Assembly (NCBI GenBank): GCA_003331685.1
Contig: QOPK01000013.1
Span: 1-24,354 of the forward strand
From: Halieaceae bacterium
Lineage (GTDB): Bacteria; Pseudomonadota; Gammaproteobacteria; Pseudomonadales; Halieaceae
DNA length: 24,354 nt
Direction: 5' to 3'
Positions 7,763 through 14,971 of this stretch are shown here, piece after piece. Within the stretch, counting starts at the first letter, position 1; each line of letters opens with the position of its first letter. The translations under genes were made by a program, and so were the position numbers. The notes under the pieces are model-generated. The model saw only the letters and a program-made list of their open reading frames with translations, was not told the DNA's origin and did not search any database.

Positions 7763-8238
7763 GTCGCGATCTCCTGGGCCTCTCGGGCGGCCAAAGATTG
7801 TTGATAGAAAGCCTGCAGATAGTCCAGCAGGCCATCACCAATGATCTCGATGAGCAAGCCTGCCGGGTCCTGAAAGTACCCCTGCGGGTCACCGGGTGCA
7901 CCGAGCACGCGCTGAAATCCGCGCGCCTCGAATTGTTTGCAAGTGGCTTGTGAGTCAGGGCTGTGAAAACACATATGATGCTGAATCAGGTCCTCTGAGG
8001 TCACCCAGGGTGTATCAGGCACGGCCTCGATGAGTTCGAAATTTGCCTGCCCGCTGCTCGCATGCGCAATGCGCAGGGGAATGCTGACCGTCTTACCAAA
8101 AATAACGAGCGGCCAAGGCTCGCGCTCAACGCCCACCCAGTGCACATTCAGCGTCTCACTCAGGCGAGATTTGGCAGTATCGATATCCCGACAGACCAGA
8201 CCAGTATGCACGAGCTGCAATCCCTCGATGTCTTTCAT
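7759..8238 (-). CDS. VOC (glyoxalase/bleomycin-resistance) family protein
   Basis: 159 residues with the two-module VOC pattern. LVHTGLVCRDID at the start (His11), ANFELIE (Glu68/Glu71), QHHMCFHS (His87 or His88) and GLLIEIIG (Glu131) are the positions where VOC metalloenzymes hold their metal (His/Glu/His/Glu). This fits a metal-dependent lyase, epimerase or extradiol-type enzyme; the subfamily (methylmalonyl-CoA-epimerase-like or glyoxalase_4-like) is not certain. Start: the ATG at 8238 has no evident Shine-Dalgarno, and a perfect ATAACGTTAT palindrome lies two bases upstream. First gene of a two-gene unit with the bicupin and divergent from the TIM-barrel protein. Confidence 0.8.
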   Translation of the reverse strand: MKDIEGLQLVHTGLVCRDIDTAKSRLSETLNVHWVGVEREPWPLVIFGKTVSIPLRIAHASSGQANFELIEAVPDTPWVTSEDLIQHHMCFHSPDSQATCKQFEARGFQRVLGAPGDPQGYFQDPAGLLIEIIGDGLLDYLQAFYQQSLAAREAQEIAT

Positions 8239-8240
8239 CT

Positions 8241-8250
8241 ATAACGTTAT
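8241..8250. promoter_or_regulatory. Palindrome in divergent intergenic region
   Basis: ataacgttat is a perfect 10-base palindrome immediately upstream of the VOC start, inside the 114-base region shared by the divergent VOC/bicupin and TIM-barrel genes. Its position would suit a repressor site or overlap the VOC transcription start. A 10-base palindrome can occur by chance and no regulator gene is in the window, so the role is only suggested. Confidence 0.25.
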
Positions 8251-8352
8251 TGGCCTATCTGCTCAAGCTGGATTGGCGTGACTGATCCCTGCATCATGTA
8301 ACTCGTCACTTCTATTCTGTGCACTGTGGCGTGGATAACGAGGGAACGCAAT

Positions 8353-9168
8353 ATGAGCGAACGGCTACTGGCACTGGCGTCTGGCGTGCACGATGGCAAC
8401 CCACCTGAGGTATCGCCTCCCGATATGGTGCGCATCGCAGCCGACGCCGGCTACAACAGTGTGGGTCTCTGGGTCGCGCCCGGAGATAACTGGCACAGCG
8501 GCACTGCCGGTGAAGTCGCTGCAGTGCTTCAGGAAACAGGGCTCATCGCACTCGATGTCGAGGTCATCTGGCTACAGGCTGGAGGCACGCCCGACCCAGT
8601 GCATCATGAAATCATCGCCATGGGCGGCGAGGTGGGCGCCAAAAACTGCCTGATCGTGAGCTCTGAACCTGACCGTGAGGTCACCAAGCGCCTATATGAA
8701 GATCTTTGCATTCATGCGGAGCGCGCGGGCATGCGAGCTTGCCTCGAATACATGGCCATCACAGAGGTCAAAACCCTCGATGATGCCTTGGATGTAGTGA
8801 GTACCGTTGATCACCCTGCCGGCGGGATTCTCGTCGATCCTTTTCACCATGAGCGGGTCGGACATGAACCTGAAAAAATCTGCGAGATCCCGGCGCGATG
8901 GTTGAGTTACGCCCAGCTGTGCGACATGCCCGAGTGCGGCGTGGTCATCGACCCCGACGCCTACTACAGTGACGCCATCGATGGCCGCCTGGCGCCAGGT
9001 GAAGGCAGCGTGCCGGTAGCCGCAATGGCCAAGGCGTTGCCAGCCAACTTGCCGATCAGTCTGGAAATCCGCTCTTCGTACTATCGCGAGACTTACCGCG
9101 ACCCGCTCGAACGGGCGCGCGCGATCCTGGCGCAAACTCAGGCATTTTTCGCCGAACACGGCCTGTAG
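8353..9168 (+). CDS. Xylose-isomerase-like TIM-barrel protein (sugar phosphate isomerase/epimerase family)
   Basis: 271 residues from the ATG at 8353, chosen over an in-frame GTG at 8326 because GAGGGA lies eight bases before it. Strand ends carry acidic and His residues placed as in the AP-endonuclease-2/xylose-isomerase-like family: DVEVIW (about 68-73), CLEYM (Glu132), ILVDPFHHER (Asp162, His165/166), QLCD (Gln188, Asp191) and ISLEIRSS (Glu238). These would bind a divalent metal. Relatives include hydroxypyruvate isomerase, tagatose epimerases, inosose dehydratase and 3-dehydroshikimate dehydratase; which of these, if any, applies cannot be told. Cytoplasmic. It is divergent from VOC/bicupin and lies upstream of the flavoprotein-Rieske-MFS operon, so it may handle an intermediate of the same pathway (inference). 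Confidence 0.8.
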   Translation: MSERLLALASGVHDGNPPEVSPPDMVRIAADAGYNSVGLWVAPGDNWHSGTAGEVAAVLQETGLIALDVEVIWLQAGGTPDPVHHEIIAMGGEVGAKNCLIVSSEPDREVTKRLYEDLCIHAERAGMRACLEYMAITEVKTLDDALDVVSTVDHPAGGILVDPFHHERVGHEPEKICEIPARWLSYAQLCDMPECGVVIDPDAYYSDAIDGRLAPGEGSVPVAAMAKALPANLPISLEIRSSYYRETYRDPLERARAILAQTQAFFAEHGL

Positions 9169-9171
9169 GCA

Positions 9172-9410
9172 CTAGACGTCGCAGCGCACGGATATAGCCC
9201 CGCGCAAGGCGGGTTGAACCGGACATGAAATCGCATAAGCACGAGGAATGTTGCCGCGACGGGGCGCCATGTTGTTTCTGACCGCTTGAGCGCCCGACAG
9301 GGTACCGAGCTGTACCCATGCGCAAAACCATTGACCCGGCAGCCCTAATAGCGAGCGCATTGATCGATGTATTGGGCGCGCGCTCAGCCTCCTGAATCCA
9401 CTGCATATTC
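9172..9410 (-). pseudogene. Frameshifted remnant of a 2Fe-2S ferredoxin domain (Rieske-oxygenase reductase type)
   Basis: Read on the minus strand, three frames in succession give ordered pieces of a plant-type ferredoxin domain. First SINALAIRAAG (compare the LLEALxAAG helix before the cluster). Then GCRVNGF around 9324-9344 (compare GCRxGxCGxC). Then a frame change in the run of T at 9324-9327 leads to FCAWVQLGTLSG, NNMAPRRGNIPRAYAISC and PVQPALRGAISVRCDV before a TAG at 9172-9174. The last part matches the usual C-terminal tail (N.AL...EIA.GY.LSCQ..P....I.V..D) of the reductases that serve Rieske oxygenases. CGxC has become CAWV, so the cluster site is destroyed. The FAD/NAD domains are absent and only about 200 bases remain upstream. 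The upper boundary is approximate. The alignment is by eye from memory. Confidence 0.45.
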
Positions 9411-9614
9411 CGATCGCAGCTACTAGCGCATCGCTGGCGGGCTGAATCAGCGGCGCCACCGGTAGCTACGACGGCGTGCGCTGGGTTGATGGTGGTTGTG
9501 CTCTAGCGGCCATCGGGCCCACAATAGCGGGGTCAATCCTGCGGTCGCCAAACCATCACTAGGCTACCCATCAGGGCATCATCTAGCCATCAAGAAGGGT
9601 CATGTTGAGCGGTT
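9411..9614. other. Remainder of the 446-base gap before the flavoprotein-Rieske-MFS operon
   Basis: No convincing ORF on either strand. It should hold the promoter of the plus-strand operon, but I see no close sigma-70 match and no clear dyad. The Shine-Dalgarno before the ATG at 9615 is weak (TTGAGCGG). Confidence 0.4.
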
Positions 9615-11744
9615 ATGGGTAAATCAGAGCACATCTTAACGCCTGCGACAGAAGCCAATCTGAGCGGCTGTCACCCCAGCCATCAGGTTCTCTTTGAGCC
9701 CGTTCAAATCGGCCCGGTGACAGCGCCCAATCGCTTCTATCAAGTGCCACACGCGAGCGGCATGACCGAGACCCACCCCCGGGTGCGTGCGGCGTTTCGC
9801 GAGACCAAGGCCGAGGGTGGCTGGGGCGTAGTGAGCACAGGCGCCGTGTCGATTCATCCGAGCTCAGACGACTCGCCGCTGCCCTTCGCCCGACTCTGGA
9901 GCGATGCCGATATCGCCTCCCACGCGTTATCCAACGAGGCCATTCACCGCCAAGGGAGCCTCGCCGCCGTGGAGCTGTGGCATGGGGGCGCGGCAGTGAT
10001 GAATCGTACCTCTCGCCTGCCACCACTCTCACCGTCAGGCATTTCCTGGGCGGCAACGCATGTGGGCTTTATGGGCCAGCTGCGGCCTAAGAAAATGACC
10101 GGCGCTGACATCGATGAGGTGCTGCACTGGCAGCGACTGGCGACGCGACGCGCCCTCGATGCGGGCTTTGACATTCTGTATGTGTATGCCGGCATGGGTT
10201 ATCTCGGCTACGAGTTTCTGTTGCCAGAGTACAACCACCGCGACGACGGCTATGGCGGCGCGCTGGAGAACCGAGTGCGCTTTGTGCGCGAAATGCTGGA
10301 GGTGACACGCGACGAGGCCGGCAGTCGCGCCGCGGTGGCGCTGCGCATCAGCCTTGAAGAACTGCGGGGCAAGGCCAGTGACCATTATGAAAGCGAAGCC
10401 CACGGCGTGGTCAGCCTGCTCTCTGACGTGCCCGATTTGTGGGACGTGAAAATGGATTCTAGCCCCACGGACTGCGGCGCCTCGCGCTTCAGGCCTGAGG
10501 GTGCTCATGAGCCCATTATCGACTTTGTAAAACGGATGACCGATCGTCCGGTTGTCGGCGTGGGACGCTTTACCTCACCCGACACCATGGTGTCGCAGAT
10601 TCGCCGCGGCGTGCTCGATTTGATCGGGGGCGCGCGAGCCAGCATTGCCGACCCCTTCCTGCCCACCAAGATCCGCGAAGGCAACAGTGACGATATCCGC
10701 GAGTGCATTGGCTGCAACATCTGCATTGCCAGCTGGCATGACGGCGTACCGGTGCGCTGCACCCAGAACGCCACGGCGGGCGAAGAATGGCGGCGCGGCT
10801 GGCACCCCGAGCGATTTACCAAGGCCTCTGAGCCTAGCAACGTGCTGGTGGTGGGCGGCGGCCCCGCCGGATTGGAAGCCGCGCTGGTTGCAGCCAAACA
10901 GGGCTTTGAGGTCACCATCGCCGAGCAGACCGGTGACTGGGGCGGCCGGGTGCTCCAAGAAAGCCAGCTCCCCGGCATGGCCACCTGGCGTCGGGTTCGC
11001 GACTACCGCGTGTGGGCACTTTCACAAATGGGCAACGTGTCGATGTACACCAACAGCGAACTCGATGCCGAGGCCGCGTTGAGCTTTGGTGCCGACCACA
11101 TTGCGGTCGCTACGGGAGCGCGTTGGACCAAGCGGCTTTATTCCGCGCTCGAGATTCCGGCAGCGCCCCTTGATCTGCCTCAGATACTGACCCCAGAGGA
11201 CGTCTTCGCCGGCACCGTCTCGGCGGATCGGGTGCTGGTCTTTGACTACGACAACTACTATTTGGGTGGCGTTATCGCCGAGCATTTGGCCGAGCAAGGC
11301 AAGGCCGTGAGCTATGCCACGCCTGCGGGGCATGCCTCCGCCTGGACCTTCATGACCAATGAGCTGCCCTTTGTGTATCAGGCGCTCGCGCGCGGAAGCG
11401 TCGCCATACACACCACGACCAACCTGATGGATTTCGATGGCAACCGGGCGGCACTGCAGAACCTCTTCAATGCCACGCCGCTTGAGATCGAGGTCGATGC
11501 CGTGGTGATCGTCGGTCACCGGGAGCCAGAGGACGCGCTCTACCAGTCATTAATTAATGCCGCGGCCGCTGGCGGTTCACCCGCGATCCAGTTATTGGGT
11601 GACGCCCTAGCACCCGGCGCGATCGTGCACGCAGTGCACAGCGGTCACGGCTTTGCCCGGGGACTGGTCGAGACAGATACTCTCTACTTGCGCGATGAGC
11701 CGGTGGTGCCGGCCGAGCCTGCCAGGGTATTCCCCCAGCGGTGA
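9615..11744 (+). CDS. Trimethylamine-dehydrogenase-family FMN/4Fe-4S/FAD oxidoreductase
   Basis: 709 residues, close to TMADH (about 730), and alignable by eye along most of its length. The N-terminal FMN TIM barrel (about 24-350) starts LFEPVQIGPVTAPNRFYQVPH and ends GVGRF and ARASIADPFLP. The 4Fe-4S site is Cys364, Cys367, Cys370 and Cys382 (CIGCNIC...C). The C-terminal dinucleotide-binding part begins VVGGGPAGLEAA (412-423). TMADH, dimethylamine and histamine dehydrogenases oxidise amines and pass electrons via 4Fe-4S to an electron-transfer flavoprotein. Odd points, from memory of TMADH: the Cys that bonds FMN (PHCIG) is Ala47 here, and the active-site His of YGAHSY is Met194 (YAGMGY), while Tyr191 and the iron-sulfur cysteines are kept. 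So FMN is probably non-covalent and the substrate or reaction may differ. Its stop overlaps the Rieske GTG start by 4 bp. Alternatives are a dienoyl-CoA- or enoate-reductase-like activity. Confidence 0.9.
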   Translation: MGKSEHILTPATEANLSGCHPSHQVLFEPVQIGPVTAPNRFYQVPHASGMTETHPRVRAAFRETKAEGGWGVVSTGAVSIHPSSDDSPLPFARLWSDADIASHALSNEAIHRQGSLAAVELWHGGAAVMNRTSRLPPLSPSGISWAATHVGFMGQLRPKKMTGADIDEVLHWQRLATRRALDAGFDILYVYAGMGYLGYEFLLPEYNHRDDGYGGALENRVRFVREMLEVTRDEAGSRAAVALRISLEELRGKASDHYESEAHGVVSLLSDVPDLWDVKMDSSPTDCGASRFRPEGAHEPIIDFVKRMTDRPVVGVGRFTSPDTMVSQIRRGVLDLIGGARASIADPFLPTKIREGNSDDIRECIGCNICIASWHDGVPVRCTQNATAGEEWRRGWHPERFTKASEPSNVLVVGGGPAGLEAALVAAKQGFEVTIAEQTGDWGGRVLQESQLPGMATWRRVRDYRVWALSQMGNVSMYTNSELDAEAALSFGADHIAVATGARWTKRLYSALEIPAAPLDLPQILTPEDVFAGTVSADRVLVFDYDNYYLGGVIAEHLAEQGKAVSYATPAGHASAWTFMTNELPFVYQALARGSVAIHTTTNLMDFDGNRAALQNLFNATPLEIEVDAVVIVGHREPEDALYQSLINAAAAGGSPAIQLLGDALAPGAIVHAVHSGHGFARGLVETDTLYLRDEPVVPAEPARVFPQR

Positions 11745-12856
11745 GTAACGAACCGCCCTCTCCGCTGGAATCACTCGAGAAAACGCTGCCACAGGCCAGC
11801 TATCTCGATGCCGGCGAATTTCAACGCGAGTATGCCGCCATCTTTGAATCAGGCTGGGTGTGCGTCGGTCGCAGCGATACGCTGACTGAGCCGGGCGATT
11901 ATCTGGCCATCCGGCTCCGGGACCAGTCGCTGTTGGTCGTCAGAGCTGAAAACGGTGAACTAGGCGCTTTCTACAACGTCTGCCGGCACCGCGGCACCGA
12001 ACTCGTGCCGCTTAAAGATCCCGGCCCAGTCAGCGGACAGTTTTCTCGCAGCATCGTCTGTCCCTATCATGCATGGAGCTATCACCTCGACGGTCGCCTG
12101 CGCGGCACTCCGCATCTGGCGATCGACGCAGACGGTGTTTCGCTACACACCATTCCACTCGATGAGTGGGGCGGCTTCGTTTTTATCTGCCCATCACCCT
12201 GTAATGATGAATCGCTAGCGCTGGGCGATGGCACCACACGATTGCGGCGCTACCCCCTCTCAGAACTCAGAGTAGGGCATACCATCACCTACGATGTAGA
12301 AGCCAATTGGAAGGTCATCGTTGAGAATTACAACGAGTGCTACCACTGCGGCCCGATCCATCCCGAGCTTTGCCAGATTGTGCCGGCATTCAAGCAGGCC
12401 GGTGGCAACGGGCTCGACTGGGATGACGGGGTTCCGCATCGCGAGGGCGCCAACACCTTCACCACATCGGGCACCACCACCCGGGCTCCCTTTCCCGGTC
12501 TCAGCGAGACCGAAAAAAGCCATCACAAGGGCGAGCTCTTCTATCCCAACCTCATGCTCAGCCTGTCGATGGACCACGTTGCCGCTTTCTACCTCTGGCC
12601 GCAGAGCGCGGGCCATACCCGAATTCAATGCGACTTTCTGTTCCACCCGGATGAGCTCAGCAAAGCCGACTTTGACGGTACAGACGCCATTAAGTTCTGG
12701 AACGTGGTGAACCAGCAAGACTGGAACATCTGTGAGAGCGTGCAACGCGGCATGCGGAACAGGGTGTTCGAGCACGGCTACTACGCACCCATGGAAGACT
12801 ACAGTCTGGATATTCGCCGCTACGTGCGCGGAAGACTTGGCGAGGCCGACAAATAG
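11741..12856 (+). CDS. Rieske non-heme iron oxygenase, alpha subunit
   Basis: 371 residues from a GTG that overlaps the flavoprotein stop (GTGA). The Rieske 2Fe-2S site is Cys81-x-His83 and Cys107-x2-His110 (CRHRG and CPYHAW). The mononuclear iron site lies in NWKVIVENYNECYHC (189-203), with His202, His207 and, near the C-terminus, Asp327 in QQDWNICESVQRGM. The residue that links the two metal sites between subunits is Glu199, where most ring-hydroxylating oxygenases have Asp. From memory Glu at this place and the NYNECYHC pattern mark the group of carnitine (CntA), glycine-betaine (GbcA), choline and stachydrine oxygenases, so a quaternary-ammonium or related substrate is likely. It needs a reductase, and none intact is in the window. 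Coupled on both sides: GTGA with the flavoprotein and TAGTG with the MFS gene. Confidence 0.92.
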   Translation: MSNEPPSPLESLEKTLPQASYLDAGEFQREYAAIFESGWVCVGRSDTLTEPGDYLAIRLRDQSLLVVRAENGELGAFYNVCRHRGTELVPLKDPGPVSGQFSRSIVCPYHAWSYHLDGRLRGTPHLAIDADGVSLHTIPLDEWGGFVFICPSPCNDESLALGDGTTRLRRYPLSELRVGHTITYDVEANWKVIVENYNECYHCGPIHPELCQIVPAFKQAGGNGLDWDDGVPHREGANTFTTSGTTTRAPFPGLSETEKSHHKGELFYPNLMLSLSMDHVAAFYLWPQSAGHTRIQCDFLFHPDELSKADFDGTDAIKFWNVVNQQDWNICESVQRGMRNRVFEHGYYAPMEDYSLDIRRYVRGRLGEADK

Positions 12857-14151
12857 TGCTCCTAAGTCGAGTACCCACACGCTGGCGCTTGTTCAGCTTG
12901 CTTTTTTTACTCAGCTTCCTCTCTTACCTGATGCGCCAAAACATCCACGTGGCCGGCGAATTCATGATGCCCGAGCTCGGCATCAGCGAAATCGAGATGG
13001 GCTGGATTTATGCCGCATTCATATGGGGCTACGCCCTATGTCAGCTCCCGGGTGGCGTATTCGGAAAGCTGCTGGGACCGAGGGTGGCGCTGACCTGCGC
13101 AGGTGTGATCTGGATTATCACCACAGGCCTCACCGGTTGGCTCCCAGGAGAGGTGTTTACAACCGGCGCGGGGGTGATCAGTTGTTTGCTGGTGGTGAGG
13201 TTTTTCGTGGGCGTAGCTCACGCGCCGATCTACCCGATTCAGGCGGCTGTGGTGGAGCGTTGGTTCCCGGTAGGCCACTGGGCGCTGCCCAACGCGGTAG
13301 GAAGCACGGGCCTGACACTGGGCGCCGCACTCGCACAGCCGCTGGTCGCGGTGGTGATGGTCTATTGGGGCTGGCGGGCCTCCTTTTATGTGTTCATCCC
13401 CCTAGGCACCTTGCTTTTCTGGCTGTGGTGGCGCTACGCCACTGACGAACCCGCTGAGCACCCCACCATGACCGACGCCGAGCTAGCCCACATTCAGGCG
13501 AACCGAGAACAGCTGACCCCTAACGCGGGGTTCGGCGCCTGGCCGCAACTGATCCGCAACCGCGACACGCTGCTGCTCACCTGTGCCTATTTTGCTGAGA
13601 ACTGCATCTTCTATCTGTTCTTTACTTGGTTCTTCCACTATCTGGTGACCGAGCTCGGCTTCAGTATTCTCGAGACCGGCTTCCTCGCCTCGCTGCCCTG
13701 GCTCTGCGGTGCCGTGATGGCGTCCGTGGGTGGCTACGCATGCGACACGCTTTGCGCGCGGCTCGGACCGAGGCTTGGGTGTCGCATTCCGGCCATTACC
13801 GGGCTCATCGGCGCCGGCATTTTCCTTTATACCGGGCTATATGCCAGCTCCCCCTATACCGCGGTAGTCTTGCTGTCGCTGTGTTTCGCCAGCACCCAGC
13901 TCACCGAGGGGGCCTACTGGTCCGCTCAAACCTATATCGCGGGGCCCTACACGGCACCTGCCTGCGGGTTGATGAACACGGGGGGCAACTTTGCGGGGAT
14001 CGTGGTGGCACCACTCATGCCCTATCTGGCCAGCCACGTGGGTTGGGTCACCGCGCTCTCAACCGGCACCGTCATGGCCTTCGTAGGCGCCGCGCTGTGG
14101 CTCTTTATCCGGCCGGACCGAGCCTTCGTTCCAAACAGTGCGGCCGCCTGA
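12856..14151 (+). CDS. MFS transporter, anion:cation symporter-like
   Basis: 431 residues with about 12 hydrophobic segments. The GTG start shares its first base with the Rieske TAG stop, and GAGG lies about ten bases upstream. The N-terminal part (RQNIHVAGEFMMPELGISEIEMGW, then GYALCQLPGGVFGKLLGPR) follows the ACS-family pattern of the major facilitator superfamily: a first helix, the MGW and LPGG stretch, and a degenerate motif A. ACS transporters bring in organic anions such as sugar acids, phthalate-type acids or betaine-like zwitterions with protons. Position in the operon suggests it imports the substrate of the flavoprotein/Rieske pair. Inner membrane. Last gene of the operon; a convergent DUF423 gene ends 22 bases downstream. 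Confidence 0.88.
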   Translation: MLLSRVPTRWRLFSLLFLLSFLSYLMRQNIHVAGEFMMPELGISEIEMGWIYAAFIWGYALCQLPGGVFGKLLGPRVALTCAGVIWIITTGLTGWLPGEVFTTGAGVISCLLVVRFFVGVAHAPIYPIQAAVVERWFPVGHWALPNAVGSTGLTLGAALAQPLVAVVMVYWGWRASFYVFIPLGTLLFWLWWRYATDEPAEHPTMTDAELAHIQANREQLTPNAGFGAWPQLIRNRDTLLLTCAYFAENCIFYLFFTWFFHYLVTELGFSILETGFLASLPWLCGAVMASVGGYACDTLCARLGPRLGCRIPAITGLIGAGIFLYTGLYASSPYTAVVLLSLCFASTQLTEGAYWSAQTYIAGPYTAPACGLMNTGGNFAGIVVAPLMPYLASHVGWVTALSTGTVMAFVGAALWLFIRPDRAFVPNSAAA

Positions 14152-14173
14152 CTCAGCGCCAATGAATGCTGAA

Positions 14174-14533
14174 CTATTTAAAAGCATTGATGGCCACCAG
14201 CAGCCAGCTCAGTATTAGAAGCAGCCCTCCGATAGGCGTAATCATCGCCAGCTGTGTGATGTCTGCGAGCACCAGCGCATAAAGCGAGAACGAGAACAGC
14301 AACACACCCGCAGTGAAACCCATCATGGGGAATCGCCATCGGTTCTCATCTGCTTGCGAATGCAGTGCCAACGCTAAAATGACCGCGGCATGAATAAGGT
14401 GATACTGCGCCGCTGTCTCCCAGATATCGATGCGTTCCGGCGAGACCGACGCTTGCAAGGCGTGCGCACCAAAGGCACCAGCGGCCACCCCGGTGCCACC
14501 TAAAAGGCCTGCGATCAGAAGATAACGGTTCAT
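14174..14533 (-). CDS. DUF423 family membrane protein (YgdD-like)
   Basis: 119 residues from the ATG at 14533. An in-frame upstream extension of 22 codons is rejected because the family starts MxRxxLxxAGLLGGxGVxxGAFGAHAL, as seen here at residues 1-26. Four hydrophobic segments fill the protein, with WETAAQYHLIHA between the first and second, the conserved signature of DUF423. It is a small inner-membrane protein of unknown role found across proteobacteria. No clear Shine-Dalgarno precedes it. It converges on the MFS gene. Confidence 0.88.
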   Translation of the reverse strand: MNRYLLIAGLLGGTGVAAGAFGAHALQASVSPERIDIWETAAQYHLIHAAVILALALHSQADENRWRFPMMGFTAGVLLFSFSLYALVLADITQLAMITPIGGLLLILSWLLVAINAFK

Positions 14534-14971
14534 TAGTAGCGGAACGTCAAAATGTTGATGTCCGACCCTCCTCGCGGGGAATCCGCCAAGGCTTGCCATC
14601 GCACTGAGCGCGATTAGGGCAATCCGCGGTGCAACCTCGGCAGGGCAAGCTCTCTGGTGGGACCGTTTGGGGTGACTCGCTCATGACGTTAAATGCCTTT
14701 ACTTGGGAGATGCGGACAGGCCGGACTGTAGCGCATCCCCAGCCCGAACGCCCAGTTTAGGCCGATCGACATCGGTAGTGCCCTCGCATAAGGGCCACTG
14801 AAGGCACCCTGTGCGCATCCGAATTCACCAATGTGGAGTAGAATCAGCGCTTGAGCAGAGGTAGTTAACACTTTGCTCAGAGCCGCGGGGCAACGCCCGA
14901 TTCGCGGCTACCAAGTGCCGGGCCACACACAACGACGAGAATTGCGATGCAAGTTGACAGCGACGGCGGAT
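14534..14971. other. Intergenic region between DUF423 gene and RND operon
   Basis: About 440 bases with no credible gene. A 60-codon minus-strand frame (GTG at 14871) has no recognisable features. The half nearest the RND adaptor contains a dyad at 14852-14879 (tgagca/tgctca around a gttaac) and a strong hairpin at 14881-14909. The region should carry the promoters of the two divergent transcripts; no consensus pair stands out. Confidence 0.4.
14881..14909 (+). promoter_or_regulatory. Hairpin in the leader of the RND efflux operon
   Basis: agccgcg (14881-14887) and cgcggct (14903-14909) are perfect arms, and gggc (14888-14891) pairs with gccc (14895-14898) around an AAC loop. That gives an 11-bp GC-rich stem with a four-base bulge (gatt). 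It lies 62 bases before the adaptor start. No T-run follows, so it is not a canonical terminator; it could be an attenuator, an mRNA-stability element or a protein-binding site. Structure is seen directly, role is inferred. Confidence 0.4.

Noticed and set aside
9056..9406. Minus-strand 116-codon open frame over the isomerase 3' end and the gap
   Set aside because: Half of it is antisense to a well-supported gene. Only its middle (the SINALAIRAAG part) is used, as one piece of the decayed ferredoxin domain; it is not an intact gene.
9615..11744. Trimethylamine dehydrogenase (tmd) as a specific name
   Set aside because: Flavin-linking Cys and active-site His are replaced, so the substrate cannot be assumed.
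14689..14871. 60-codon minus-strand frame upstream of the RND adaptor
   Set aside because: GTG start with no ribosome-binding site, no recognisable motif, and it overlaps the likely promoter and dyad region.
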